Source of the DNA: Castor canadensis
Taxonomy: Eukaryota > Chordata > Mammalia > Rodentia > Castoridae
Length of the DNA: 64,000 bases
Assembly: GCF_047511655.1 (NCBI RefSeq)
Contig: NC_133390.1
Span: 168,040,083 to 168,104,082, forward strand
Direction of reading: 5' to 3'
The translations under genes and the position numbers were made by a program. Positions 51,205 to 62,654 of this stretch are shown in pieces; the stretch's first letter is position 1; every line of letters starts with the position of its first letter. The notes beneath the pieces were generated by a model that was not told the origin of the DNA, did no database searches, and was given only the letters and a program-made list of their open reading frames with translations.

Positions 51205-51285
51205 GGCTGGAATTGTGGCTCAAATGGTAGGGCACCTGCCTAGCAAGCTTGAGGCCCCTAGTACCAAACCCTAGTATACCATCAA
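51205..51285 (+). mobile_element. ID-like SINE upstream of the SPINT5-like gene
   Basis: TGTGGCTCAAATGGTAGGGC, CTGCCTAGCAAGCTTGAGGC. Confidence 0.8.
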
Positions 51286-51630
51286 CTGAAGGAGAGAGAG
51301 AAACTTAGTTCACTGACTTTCAATTTTTCAGATTCGCATATTAAAACAAAAAAATATTAATTTACAATTATTCGTTATAAAGATACTGATGTCCTGACCT
51401 CTAAGTGGTCAAAGTCCCTAGATGAGGAGAGAAGGGAAGGCTGAGGTTCATCTGCAGGGTTCTGAAAAAACATGGCCTTCCAAGCTATATGGATGGGTAC
51501 CCAAGCACTTACTGTCCTGCTCACTAGGCTAATTCTGGATGCTCCAGAACACTGCCCTAGCTGGGGCCCTGGGAAAATTAAATTAAAGATATGGGTTCAA
51601 CTTCTCACAAGAAAAGGAGCCCCACCCCCA

Positions 51631-51638
51631 ATATATAA
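51631..51638 (+). promoter_or_regulatory. TATA-like box of the SPINT5-like gene
   Basis: ATATATAA about 45 bases upstream of the start codon, followed by AGGACTCTCCTGTCTGC, matching SPINT4 in position and sequence. Confidence 0.45.
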
Positions 51639-51682
51639 TTTTGGTGCAGTGCAGGACTCTCCTGTCTGCTTTCGGCAGCATC

Positions 51683-51809
51683 ATGAAGACTGAATGGATT
51701 CCCTTGTCTCTGTGGCTCCTCATCTTTTCCATGCACCTCCGCACACTTTCATGTAACTTAATTCCTGCACACCTCAGAAAAGGCCTATGTGAAAGTGGAC
51801 ATCTTGGAA
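51683..51809 (+). CDS. SPINT5: SPINT5-like exon 1 (signal peptide)
   Basis: 42 codons plus one base from an ATG in the context GCATCATGAAG. The donor is GTAAGC at 51810. The phase fits exon 2 exactly, which distinguishes it from a decoy exon at 52346. Confidence 0.75.
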
Positions 51810-53928
51810 GTAAGCAAAAATAAGAAGGACAAACCAAGAGAAAACTGTGACAGAAAAGGAAGTCCAGGCAGCCTGGGTGGTGCTGCCATTGAAAACCAGG
51901 CTCCTCCTTTTATCACAAATTGTAGAGCTCTAGAGCATCTGATTAAGTTCTCTCTATGAACTGTGGAAGGAGGAAGACAGAAATAGAATTGGCTTAAGTT
52001 TTTACCAAAGGGTTTCAGTGCAAAAAGAATGGGGATTATGAAAATTGGGTTGGTGTCAGAATGTCCCAGAAATTCCCTTGCTGATGTGTATTTGTGTGTG
52101 TGTGATATAAGTTTCAATCTATTCAACACATATTCATAGGACTACTGTGTTACATTCCACTGATAAAGAAGTCATCACTTACATGCTTAGAATATTCCCA
52201 TTATACTTTCTTAATTTGCTCTTGATTCAAATTATAATGAGCATGTACGAGACACTCAATGTGAAAGGGGGAAATTTCCAGTTGTGGATAAGGACTGTAG
52301 TTGGACTTCAAGAAGACCAACATTAACTCCTTCTTTGTCTCCAACATGGTCATCGTGGTTCTTGCTCTAACCATCTACTTCCATGGTCTCAGCAACCCCA
52401 GGTGAGTGTGGATGGGTAGACCAAAGGGAAACTGGATGAGAGAAGACACCATCATAGAAAAAAAGAAGATGCCTCAAATTAGGCATTTTAAGCCTATCCT
52501 TCAAGAATAGCTGTAGAAAGTGAAAGGTCTTTTTAGTGAATGTGTTTGCAGAGACTCTGGGGAGGGTGAATAAGATGGGTAAAAGTAAAGGCATGGGGGG
52601 AGGTGGAACAGGTGGTTGTTCACTTCCAGTGACATGGGAAATATGCAGAGAGTCAGGAAATGAGCTATGTTTAATATGAACAAAGAATACTGTGAAAGAT
52701 GGAAGCTGCCTCCAGGTCTCTCTTGCTGTCAGCTCCAAAGTAGTAGGGCTACCGTATTGTCTTTCTCCAATTATTTCTCTGCATCATGGACCCAGGCTCT
52801 AGCCCAGAATCATTGACCCATATCATGTATGAAATGAAATTCATGCTCAAGGAACTATATCTTATTCCCCAGCGATAAGATTAGGTAGATTTATGGTGGA
52901 TGAACTTTAGTAGTCTTAACCTATGAGGAAAAGAATCCCAATGGAGAGTAAAGAAAACCTGACTGGGATTCTCATACACAGCATACTGCAACTACCCTGC
53001 AAAGAAGGGGACCTGCCACTTGAATCTTTTGAGATACTACTACAACACTCTGACATTTTTATGTCAACCCTTCATCTTCTCTGGTTGTGGAGGCAACAGA
53101 AATAACTTTAAACAGAAATTTATCTGTGAACACTTTTGTTTGCCTGAAGGGTAAGTTTCTTAGTACCCCACCCCGCCCTTAGTGATGCAGAGTACTAGGA
53201 TTCATGGCTTTTCAGGAAAAAGCAAGTGAGAGGTTAGGGTAAATGGGCAAGGAAGAAAGAAATTTTACTGGTTGAGGATATGCCAGAAGCATAAATTTCA
53301 GTATCCACATCATTTAGTCCAACCACACTCTTTTGAAACTGTGAAGTTAGTGATTTTCTCAAGTTTGCTCAGGAGAAAGGCATAGATCCAGAGCCACTAA
53401 CTCTCCACCCAGCATGTCACTACTAACACAATGGTCTCAGGTCTTTAAGGTCCTGTCCAACATCTTATTGTTTCACACTTTTAAAAAAGAAAACCGTGAG
53501 TATGTCAGGAGAGCAGAGGAAAGCTCTGATCATCATCCAATGTCAATAGCGAAGGTCCAGACAATGGTCTTATCCCAAAAGCACAAGCATTGCTTTACTA
53601 ACATGTACATCCTCTGAGCCAAGCACTATATCTGCTTATTAATAGTCTACAGAGGGCTGGAGCCATGGCTCACGTAGCAGAGTGCCTGCCTAGCAAGCGG
53701 GAGGCCCTGAGTTCAAGCCCAATACCACATATATATATATATATATATATGTGATGTAGAAAAAATAGTCTATAGATCGGGAAGGAAATTAGCACTAAAA
53801 ATGGGAAATTCTGCTATATGTTAAGGACTCACACCAATGGCCACAATAATCACAAATTTTATTTTTTATCTATTAACAGAGATAGAAATAAAAATAAACA
53901 AGAAGCTTCATCTGAAAGGAAGAAGTAA
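51683..53928 (+). CDS. SPINT5: Kunitz-domain gene paralogous to SPINT4, probably SPINT5, three coding exons
   Basis: Secreted Kunitz-type protein of 114 residues joining 51683-51809, 52982-53150 and 53880-53928. Exon 1 encodes a hydrophobic leader (WIPLSLWLLIF), exon 2 the Kunitz domain and exon 3 a hydrophilic, mostly basic tail. Kunitz cysteines are at residues 45, 54, 70, 78, 91 and 95, with canonical spacing 8-15-7-12-3; SGCGGNRNNF is the conserved core. P1 is His55, unusual for a trypsin-type inhibitor. Intron phases (1, then 2) equal those of SPINT4, and the 5' flanks resemble each other. From memory, the mouse has Spint5 next to Spint4 and the human copy is a pseudogene (SPINT5P); here the frame is open from start to stop. 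The symbol rests on synteny and paralogy, since I do not remember the mouse protein well. Confidence 0.8.
52982..53150 (+). CDS. SPINT5: SPINT5-like exon 2 (Kunitz domain)
   Basis: Acceptor TTCTCATACACAG is similar to that of SPINT4 exon 2. Six cysteines with perfect Kunitz spacing are present in this frame; a different frame of the same bases gives only a meaningless open frame. The donor is GTAAGT at 53151. Confidence 0.9.
53655..53728 (+). mobile_element. ID-like SINE, SPINT5 intron 2
   Basis: GGCTGGAGCCATGGCTCACG, GAGTTCAAGCCCAATACCAC. Confidence 0.8.
53729..53751. repeat. (AT)n microsatellite at SINE tail
   Basis: Pure AT run replacing the A tail of the SINE. Confidence 0.9.
53880..53928 (+). 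CDS. SPINT5: SPINT5-like exon 3 (charged tail)
   Basis: Acceptor TATTAACAG. Completes a glycine codon and encodes 15 residues (DRNKNKQEASSERKK) before TAA. Phase agreement and a nearby AATAAA support it. Confidence 0.65.
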
Positions 53929-53970
53929 CCAAAAGCAACATGAAAAATTGTGCTGAAATTTTTCTGAGTA

Positions 53971-53976
53971 AATAAA
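53971..53976 (+). terminator. Polyadenylation signal of the SPINT5-like gene
   Basis: AATAAA 43 bases after the stop codon of exon 3. Confidence 0.65.
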
Positions 53977-53979
53977 TTG

Positions 53980-56030
53980 GACATTTCTGGAAGTTTTTTT
54001 AATTCAGAATTCTTGCTTTCCTTGCCCAGGTTTGCCATTCCTACTAATTAGATATAGACAATTTTAACTGAAATTTTCCATACATCAGCCTTGGTATGAA
54101 TTCATCCATTGCTTCCATCCTAGATGCTTCCATTATAAAATGCAGCTGACTTCCCTTCAGGCACCATCCTACCCTTTAATGTGTTGCTCTCTCCTTGCCA
54201 TGACTTGCCAAAACGGAGTTTGTTTCTGTACTTTTTCATGGACCAAAGTAGATGTTCAGGTAAGTGGCATCAAAATAATCATCATTAAATTGCGTCTGCC
54301 ACATATCAATAGGTATTTATTCAACCCCCAACAATGCTAAGTTCTAGAGAAATGTCTTCGATACCCCAGGCTCTAGCAACATAGAAGCTGTGACTTGATG
54401 GCTGGGAGCTACAAATCTTGTGCCAAGGTGAACCTCTACTGTCAGAGCATCAAGGGTCACTCCCCTCTGCTTTTACTGCCCTATTCATTTCTCATCAAGG
54501 ATGGAGCTTCACAAACTAATCTATTGACACAAAAAGTCTAGGCCAGTATTCTAATGGCATAAACAATAGAAGAAACTGTGTCCCTGGATGAATCCACTTG
54601 TGAATATTCTAACTCAGCCTCAACACTAACAAGCCCTCATCCTGGATTGTGGACACAACCTTGGAAAAACCCTGGGATTTAGCAGAAAGCATAGATTACA
54701 GATGTTTCCATACATAGTTCCTTTCTCAGAAATTACTCCTATGCACACACAAAAAGGACAAAGGAAACAAGAAGGTTTTGGTATCCTCTAAGTATTGAGT
54801 CAAAGACTAGGATCCCAGACCATGCTATGTCCAAATTAAAGTTTGTGTTAGGGACTGACATCATAGGGTATAATTTACCTTGTGTCCATTTATAGGTTCT
54901 AGAAATCTCCATCCTTCTGACCATTATGAAACACTATGTTATATAAATAGGACTCAAGTGCGATTTTTTTAAAGTTCTTTTAAAACTATATTATATACCA
55001 AAGAATTACTGTAAATATAATACTTTCTGAAGACAAAGAATTAATGACCCAAGTCAATAATTTTAGATATCTTCTGGACATTTGTCTAATTTCGTGCCCA
55101 GTGGGTCCTAAATTTGCCTGTTATAAAAAGGTATATCTATATACCGTCTGCAGCGCTAAAGGAAATTTTTTCACAAATACCAGCAAAGATCAGTAAAAAG
55201 ATAGTGAATATCTCAGGCCTTTATATGAAACCACACAAACAAGGGCTAATGCAGGATATGAGTTCAAACCTGAGTTCAGGTTTCATGTTAAACTCAAGTG
55301 AAAAAAAAATTCAAGGAAGATATTGCAAGGGGACAGATCACTGGTGAAAGAGGAAGAAATGGGAAAACATAAAACAAGGCCTTAGGGTATATGCCAAAAA
55401 CAGAATGAAAAGATATTTCTTACTCTGATCTATTCCACTGAGTTATATCTGATCATTAGAGAAAGTGAGAGGGAAAAACACCACTAAATGTGATGGAGAG
55501 ATTAAAAAAACAATTAGGAATGATTCTGATTTCTAAGTTCCCAAACAGAAAGGAGTTCGTAGAGCAGCCCTTCCAATGTGGCACAAAGCAGGATACCATT
55601 CAAGGGCTACTCAGTGCATCTCGCCCTCATATCTGGATGTAGAGCAAGACCTGAAAGATGTGAAGAAAAGAAAGCCCATGAATACCCACAAAGACTCTGG
55701 TCTCTTCCCCATCCAACACCTCTACTCTGTTTTCTGTAGGAGAATAAACAGAGTAAGAGAAAACCTCTGATCCTCGAGTATGGCCTTCAATGGGTCTGAA
55801 GGATCACTTCCTCCTTGTCATTTGTACATTCAGTCTCATCCTGCTAGTCTCTTTGTCAGACTCATTCATGATCTGAATACTTCCAAGTCTTGTTAATTCT
55901 ATCTGCTATTCCCGGAATAGTGGTCCTTAAGTGTCATTTCTAGTTTTCAGGATCTTGATCTAGGATCAAGTGGATAGGGTGAAAAATCTAAATTCCACCA
56001 CAGGTCCCCTGTGGGTGTTCCATGTTATTC
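53980..56030. other. Unassigned sequence downstream of the SPINT5-like gene
   Basis: No WAP or Kunitz motif and no clear repeat. Open frames at 54140-54340 and 55576-55770 are not recognised. Confidence 0.35.
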
Positions 56031-56047
56031 TATTTCCCATGGCATCC

Positions 56048-56512
56048 TTTTTTTTTAATTTTTATTTTATTTATATGTGCATACAATGTTTGGGTCATTT
56101 CTCCCCACTACCCTCTGTCCCCCTCCCCTCCCCTCCCCTCCACTCCCTCCCTTACCCCCCACTTACCCCTCACTACCTGGCAGAAACTATTTTGCCCTTA
56201 TCTCTAATTTTGTTGAAGAGTATAAGCAATAATAGGAAGGAACAAGGGTTTTTGATAGTTGAGATAAGGACAGCTATACAGGGAGTTGACTCGCATTGAT
56301 TTCCTGTGCATGTGTGTTACCTTCTAGGTTAATTATTCTAGAACTAGCCTTTTCTCTAGTTCCTGGTCCCCTTCTCCTATTGGCCTCAGTTGCTTTAAAG
56401 TATCTGCTTTAGTTTCTCTGAGTTGAGGGCAACAAATGCTATCTAGTTTTTTAGGTGTCTTATCTATCCTCACCCCTCCCTTGTGTGCTCTGGCTTTATC
56501 ATGTGATCAAAG
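56048..56512 (-). mobile_element. 5'-truncated young L1 (3' untranslated region only), reverse
   Basis: T run, ATGTGCATACAATGTTTGGG, C-rich tract, then GGCAACAAATGCTATCTAG. The target-site duplication tcccatgrcatmc is at 56035-56047 and 56513-56525 with two mismatches. Confidence 0.88.
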
Positions 56513-56739
56513 TCCCATGACATACTTTTGTCTTGAATCTTGGTGAATATCGTGGATTTCTAAAATGGAAAGTGACATAGAAGATCATCTAGTTTAATCC
56601 TGACCTGTTATACATCTTAGAACTGAAGATCTGAAATGTGAAGTGACTTGACATGTTTCCTGATGTCTCATGGTTTCATTTAACACCTCTTCCTTCAGTT
56701 GGGAAATCTCTTCCATGCACCATGCAACCTTCCCCCACT

Positions 56740-57150
56740 TTTCATTTATTCAACTCATTTACTAAGCTCCTACCATGAGCTAGACACCACGTGAGGCATA
56801 GGATAAGAGACTGAGCAAAGGGGACAGACTCTGTCCTTGTAGAATTGACAACCTGGAAAGGAACAGACATCACTCTAATAACCAGTATTTGATGACAAAT
56901 TATGATTCCTGGTCTACAAGAAAGAAACAAAGTGCTATTAGAAGATGGAGGAAAGGAATGTAGTCTACCCATAGATTCAGTAAGTACTTTCTAGAGGAAT
57001 TAATATTTGGCTGACATATGAAGCATAAGTAGACAAAAAAGGGGTGGCTATTCTCAGCACAAAGAGCAGTATGTGCAAACTGTGAGGCAGACTAATATTT
57101 TTTAAAGAACTGAAATGTTCACATATAGGACTGGGGGCACAGTAGCAGTC
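56740..57150. mobile_element. Ancient mammalian interspersed repeat, family uncertain
   Basis: CATTTACTAAGCTCCTACCATGAGCTAGACACC (about 56757-56790), GTAGAATTGACAACCTGG and GAGCAGTATGTGCAAACTGT follow a common ancient repeat order that I cannot name. Confidence 0.4.
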
Positions 57151-57230
57151 AGCAGGGTCCTTGTCAGTAGGGCTGTGGTAGACAAGAACAGAGGGTTTTG
57201 AGGAGACTAATGTTTTTAACAGGCTATGCA

Positions 57231-57458
57231 TGCCAGCACCAGTGGCTCACACTTTTAATCCTAACTACTTGAGAGGCAGAGATCAGGAGAATAGCAGTTT
57301 GAGGCCAACCTAGGCAAACAGTTAACAAGACCCTATCTCAAAAATACCCAACACACACGCAAAAAAAAAAAAAGTGCTGTTGGAGAGGCTCAAATGGTAC
57401 AGCACATGCCTAGGCAGCTCAAGATCCTGGGTTCAAGCCCCAGTACCACCAAAAAATA
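57231..57458 (+). mobile_element. Composite SINE (B1-like plus ID-like)
   Basis: ACCAGTGGCTCACACTTTTAATC, CAACCTAGGCAAACAGTTAA, then TGGTACAGCACATGCCTAGG and CAAGCCCCAGTACCACC. Confidence 0.85.
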
Positions 57459-57834
57459 AATAAAAGACCATTCAGAGAATTCTGATTCTAATAGTGGCAG
57501 AATAGCTTCTATCAGATGAATTATTTCACAGATAAAAGTTATATCTCAACAACATGTAAAAAGTGTTTAAACATAGAGAGTGACCCAAATTAAGAAGAAA
57601 CTGGGTAGAATTTAGCCTTAATAGAAAAGAACCTTCCTGGATCATCCTGTATGGACTCCTGAACCCAGCCTGTATGTAGCATGGAAAGCTCAAGCAGGAA
57701 CAGTTGTGCCCTGAGGAGTCAGAGGACATGCTTAGCATGGATTACCAAAACAGCTATGTATTGGGGAGGAGGGAAACCCCAGAAATGAGGGAACAACATC
57801 AGAGACCCTTCTGAAACCTTTATAAACAACTCAA

Positions 57835-57920
57835 GGGCTAGGGTGTGGCTCAAGTGGTAGAGCACCTGCCTAGCAAATGTGAGATCCTGAGCTCAAATTC
57901 CAGTACAAGAGAAAAAAAAA
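57835..57920 (+). mobile_element. ID-like SINE
   Basis: GTGGCTCAAGTGGTAGAGCA, CTGCCTAGCAAATGTGAGAT. Confidence 0.85.
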
Positions 57921-58654
57921 ATGCTTGCAAACATGTCTCAAATCTTTGGTTGACTCCTCACCCTCTTCTGTGCAAACAGGAATCCAAGGATCTAAGGTAA
58001 ACAACACTGGTAAGGCTGAAAAACTGAGCAGAGATTTCAACTGCTGCCTACGAAGGAAGGAGGTAAGAGTTTGAACCCTGACATGTTAGAGAGGTAAACA
58101 TCACAGCTTCAAACTGAAACTCTAGAAGAACCATGACTTAATAATGAAAACTACATTTCAGGACTGAGGATTCACTCTAGAACTAGGGGATTATTGAAAC
58201 ATGCCTCCATTATCAAAGCATAAAACCAAGTCATTACAAACTCAAAGTTATCCATCAGTCATTTAACTGCTTGCTAAAACAAAACACAACCCTATCCAGT
58301 GGTCCCAATGACTAGACATGGTTACCTGTGACCTTGGGAAAGGCTGTTTATCTCTCTGAGCCTCAGTCTACTCATCAGCCGGAGATCCCTGCCTAAACAA
58401 TTTCATTTGATGTTGGACAAAATACACCCAAACAACAATGAAAAAAGGAATTATCAGAAAGTGAAAGGAAATGAGCTTTTAAAATAAGTAGTGAGAGAAA
58501 AAGATGCCAACTGACAGACTGCAAAATCCTAAGAAGGGGCAAATAGGACAAGATAAGGGGAGGAACTGTGTCCAACTCCTCTTTTATCTCCATTGTCCAG
58601 AAACAATGAATCTGAAGAAGTACTGTTGTTGTTATTGCTGTCGTTGTTGAGGGC

Positions 58655-58785
58655 TTTTTATTTGTTTGTTTTTTTAAAATAGGGTCTCTTGATGTAACCC
58701 AAGCTGGCCTTGAACTCGTGATCTTCCTGTCTCAGGCTTCCCAGTACTAAGATTGTATATGTGTAGCACCACACCTGGCTAACAC
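58655..58785 (-). mobile_element. Reverse B1-like SINE
   Basis: GGGTCTCTTGATGTAACCCA, GCTGGCCTTGAACTCGTGAT, CACCACACCTGGCT. Confidence 0.8.
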
Positions 58786-58862
58786 TTGAACGAAAGGACA
58801 AGAGCACATAAACCACAGAATGGGTGGTCCAAATTTCTCAAGGCACACGTTAGGAAGGAGAA

Positions 58863-59230
58863 TGTCATAGTTCAGATCTGGGGCATCCCCCAAGTTTCAC
58901 GTGTTAAAGGACTGGTCGCAGTGGCACTATTGGGAGGAGGTGTAAACTGCAGGTGAGGCCTAGTGGAGGGAAGGTAGGCCTCTGGGGACATGTCCTTGAA
59001 GGGGATATTGGGATCCTAAGCTTTCTCTTCTCGCTTGTTTCTTGTCCATCATAATATGGGCAGCTTTGTTCCACCCTCTGCCCCCACCCTGATGTTCTGC
59101 CGCACCACATGCCCAAAGCAACAAGGAAAAGGGACCATGAACTGAAACCATGACCCAAAATAAATCTTTCCTCCTTTTAAGTTGTTTACTTCAGGTAATT
59201 TGCCACAGCAACAGAAAACTGACTGACACA
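58863..59230 (+). mobile_element. Solo MaLR-type LTR with 5-bp target-site duplication
   Basis: TGTCATAGTTCAG at the start, GAGGCCTAGTGGAGGGAAGG, AAAATAAATCTTTCC, and CTGACTGACACA at the end. The direct repeat gagaa is at 58858-58862 and 59231-59235. Non-coding fossil, complete at both ends. Confidence 0.85.
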
Positions 59231-59448
59231 GAGAAGATTCAAAAAACAATGGAAATTCAATGCAATTCAAATATTTTTAAATACTTACTGTGCTAAGTAC
59301 TGGTAAGTCACAGAGTTAGCAGAAAAATAAAGGAAATAGGGAGAGAAGAATTCCTATAAGCTTCTTGGCAGACTATGAAAATATATATATGTTATTTATA
59401 TATTATGTATACTATATATCTAAATATATTATGTATTTAAACCTTTTA

Positions 59449-59545
59449 AGTGGGGTATGGTGGTACATGCCTGTAATCCCAGACTAGGGAGGTTAAGGCT
59501 ATCCTGGACTACATAACAAGAGCTTGCCTCAAATAAACAAAAAAG
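59449..59545 (+). mobile_element. Short B1-like SINE leading into a microsatellite
   Basis: GTGGGGTATGGTGGTACATG, CCTGTAATCCCAGACTAGG, CTGGACTACATAACAAGAGC. Confidence 0.75.
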
Positions 59546-59610
59546 GAAGGAAGGGAGGGAGTGAGGGAGAGTGTGAGAAAGAGAGAGAGAGAGGAAAGAA
59601 GGAAGGAAAG

Positions 59611-59673
<63 letters not shown>

Positions 59674-59755
59674 AGGGAGGAAGGGAAGAGTGTGAGAAAA
59701 AAAGAGAGAAAGAGAGAGGAAGGAAGGAAGGAAGGAAGGAAGGAAGGAAAGAAGC
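59546..59755. repeat. Long (GAAA)n/(GGAA)n microsatellite
   Basis: About 200 bases of purine-only tetranucleotides, including roughly 15 uninterrupted GAAA units near 59613-59672, and a GGAA run near 59720-59750. Confidence 0.95.
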
Positions 59756-59799
59756 TTTTTGGAGAATTGTCTATACTTACCAATTTTTCAATCCGGCTC

Positions 59800-60950
59800 T
59801 AAAGATGCACAAGGAGAAGCCTTTCTCCTTCCTGTCTTCAGCCTATTTCCTTTCAGGCGCTTCTCTTCCCTCGTTCTGTAAGATGGCTTGTTGTGAGGGT
59901 TAGTCCAGGTGTCTGCTACCCACAACAGAAGCCAGCGGAGCAATCTTCCCAGCGGTGAGCACTTCTCCCAACAACATAGAAAGAGGGCAGCACATGTTAA
60001 CAGTAGCAATTTTGCTAACAAGGGACATTTGGCAAAGTCTGGAGACTTTTGTTTGTCACAAATGAGTGGCTGAGCTACTGGCACTTAGTGAGCAGCTAGA
60101 GATGCTGCTAAATGTCATGTAACACACAGGCCAACCACATACATAAATAATTACCCAGCACGAAATAGTAATAGGACCAAAGCTGATAGCTCCTCAATTA
60201 GCAATCATATTTTCCCTCTCAGGACATCCGAAGGTTAAGAGAAGTATCAAAGAGAAATGGAACATCACTATGACACCTGCCATCAAGACACAATTCTTCC
60301 TGCCTCGATGGCATGCTTCCTGCCTCGGGGCCCTCCAGAGGGTCAACACTCCCGAGTGTGGAGCCCTAGCTCTCCATGAATCATGTTAGTCACAGCGTCC
60401 TTCCAGCACCACTCCTCATTTGCATAAATTAGCCAGTATCTTTCTGATACGGCTAACCAAGAGCCCTGACACATAAGTTAGCTGGAGCTTCTACCCCTGG
60501 ACAGGGCAAGCTTACCCAGCTGCTGAACTAACAAAGCACAGGCAACACAATCTGAAATTTTCAGTTTTAACTAGAATTTGCAATTAGGAGGAAACTATTT
60601 TAATTTCAGTATAAACTGAATTTTTGTATCAAGTACCTTAGCTGTTCATTATTAGAAACCCTGATGAACTGAGGTATCAGGTGGATGTCAGGGCAGGCTT
60701 GCTTTGGTTTTGAGTTTCAGTGCTAACAAGGCATAAGAAAACAAAGAGAAGGGATCAAGCTTTTTTTTAATCTGGCCTCTGCTAAAGATCTCTGGAAAGA
60801 AAAGCCTATGTTTCAAGGAAAAAATTAAAACCGAGAGGATATTAAAAGTGGAAAGATGTAACCTGTACAATGGATCATGACAGAACAGACAAATCTAAAA
60901 TTTAAGAAATTTAGGAAATTTTAGATTCAAGAAATATCAAGAATCAAGAA
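59800..60950. other. Unassigned sequence
   Basis: No exon recognised on either strand. WFDC3 would be expected further along this side of the cluster, but no WAP motif was found. Confidence 0.35.
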
Positions 60951-60958
60951 CTATCAAT

Positions 60959-61045
60959 AGACTGGAGGTGTGGCTCAAGCAGTAATACATCTGCTTTACA
61001 AGTGCAAAGCCCTGAGTTCAAACCCCAGTCCCACCAAAAAAAAGT
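60959..61045 (+). mobile_element. ID-like SINE
   Basis: GTGTGGCTCAAGCAGTAATA, GAGTTCAAACCCCAGTCCCA. Confidence 0.85.
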
Positions 61046-61383
61046 AAAAGAAATATCGAAAGCAGTCTATCTGCAAACCAAAAAGAATTGCTGAAAGAAT
61101 GGAGGCCTTGTTGTTTAACACAGCTATTGTTTTAACAGAAATAAGATGGAAGATAAAGTCCTTGAAGCATTTGGCAAAGATTATAGAAAACAGGACAACT
61201 AACAGCTACAAAGTTACAGAGCCTGGTTAAATAAAAAACACTAAATATTTAAGGAAACAGAATCCCTTCACAATTAAAAACATGGTTTAGCTGTGCCACA
61301 CTGTTGAATGACAAAAGCCTATTGTAGAACAGTAGAAACAGAATGCCTCCCATGATTCCTGCCCCTGTCAATATTTGCATATA

Positions 61384-61930
61384 TGTTATCATGATTTGAA
61401 TATAATTTGCATTTTCCCCAAGGTTTATTAATATGTCAAAAGTTAATTCCTATTATTAAGTATTAAGAGAGTGGAAACTTTAGCTATAGTGCTTAGAGAT
61501 GGGCCTTTGGCAGTGAATAGGATTAGATAAGGTCAGCAGGGTAGAGTCCCCATGACTGACTCCTGGAGCCTTTATAAGAAGAGGAAGATCAGCCAGGTGC
61601 TAGTGGCTCACACCTGTAATCCTAGCTACTCAGGAGGCAGAGACCAGGAGGATCATGGTTCAAAGACAGCCCAGGCAGATAGTTCTCAAGACCTTATTTC
61701 AAAAAACCCATCACAAAAAAAAAGAAGAGGGAGAGAGAAAAAACAGACATACAGAGCATGCATGCTCTCTGTCTCTTGCCATGTGATGCTCTGTGATACC
61801 TCGAGTCTCTGCCAGGATTTGGCCCTCGGCCTTTGACCCTTCAGAACCATGAGTCAAAAGAAACCTCTTTTCTCTATAAAGTAGCCTGCCTCAGATATTT
61901 CATTATGGTAGTGAAAAATGAACTGATACA
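61384..61930 (+). mobile_element. MaLR-type LTR split by a SINE
   Basis: TGTTATCATGATTTGAATAT, GAGATGGGCCTTTGGCAGTG, then after the SINE CTTGCCATGTGATGCTCTGT and AACTGATACA at the end. Non-coding fossil. Confidence 0.7.
61589..61740 (+). mobile_element. B1-like half of a composite SINE inside the LTR
   Basis: TAGTGGCTCACACCTGTAATC, CAGCCCAGGCAGATAGTTCT, A-rich tail. The ID-like half is missing. Confidence 0.85.
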
Positions 61931-62069
61931 TATGTACAAAGCAAGTCTGGAAGAATGCTCGCCAGCATGGTAACAGTGGTTATCTAAGGCTGGAAAGATC
62001 TTTAAATTTCTCTTGTGTTGTTTGAAAATCTCAACAATGATCATGCTTCCTTGTTTCAAAAATAACAAA

Positions 62070-62155
62070 CTGTGGCTGGAGGTGTGGCTCAAGTGGTAGA
62101 ACATCTTCTTGGCAAGCTCAAAGTCCTGAGTTTAAACCCCAGAACCACAGAAATA
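62070..62155 (+). mobile_element. ID-like SINE
   Basis: GGAGGTGTGGCTCAAGTGGT, GAGTTTAAACCCCAGAACCA. Confidence 0.85.
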
Positions 62156-62216
62156 AATTAATTAAATTAGGAAAAAAATTATATCAAAGGAGGAAAAGAA
62201 TAACAAAAAAGACTTG

Positions 62217-62445
62217 CTGGGAGCCAGTGGCTCACACCTATAATCCTAGCTACTTGGGAGGTGAGACTGGGAAGATCATGATTCAAGGCCAGCCTGGACA
62301 AATAGTTTTAGAGACCCCATCTCCAAAATAACCAGAGCAAAAATGGACTGGAAAGGACATGAGGCATAGCTCAAGTGTTAGAGAGCCTGTCTAGCAAACA
62401 CGAAGCCCTGAGTTCAAACCCCAGTGCCACCAAAGAAACAAAAAG
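62217..62445 (+). mobile_element. Composite SINE (B1-like plus ID-like)
   Basis: GAGCCAGTGGCTCACACCTA, GCCAGCCTGGACAAATAGTT, then CTCAAGTGTTAGAGAGCCTG and CAAACCCCAGTGCCACC. Confidence 0.9.
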
Positions 62446-62650
62446 TCAGGTGTTGGAGGCTCACACCTGTAATCCTAGCTACTCGGGAGGCAGGGATCAG
62501 AAGGATCACGTTTCAAAGCCAGCCCTAGCAAGTAGTTCACAAGACACAAGACCACATCTCAAAAAAAGCCATCACAAAATAGGTCTGGTGGAGTTGCCCA
62601 AGGTATAGGCCCTGAGTTCAACTCCCAGTACTGCAAAAAAAAAAAAAAAA
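62446..62650 (+). mobile_element. Second composite SINE, directly adjoining the first
   Basis: GTTGGAGGCTCACACCTGTA, CAAAGCCAGCCCTAGCAAGT, then CCCAAGGTATAGGCCCTGAG and a long A tail. Confidence 0.9.
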
Positions 62651-62654
62651 CAGA

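Noticed and set aside
52346-52401. Alternative first exon for the Kunitz gene (ATG, hydrophobic leader, AG|GTGAGT donor)
   Set aside because: Its phase (2) does not fit the Kunitz exon, which needs phase 1. The exon at 51683-51809 fits the phase and matches SPINT4 in its upstream sequence.
52923-53105. Open frame of 60 codons over the Kunitz exon
   Set aside because: Wrong frame. The other frame gives all six Kunitz cysteines with exact spacing.
59524-59802. Open frame rich in Lys/Glu/Arg
   Set aside because: Translation of a GAAA microsatellite.
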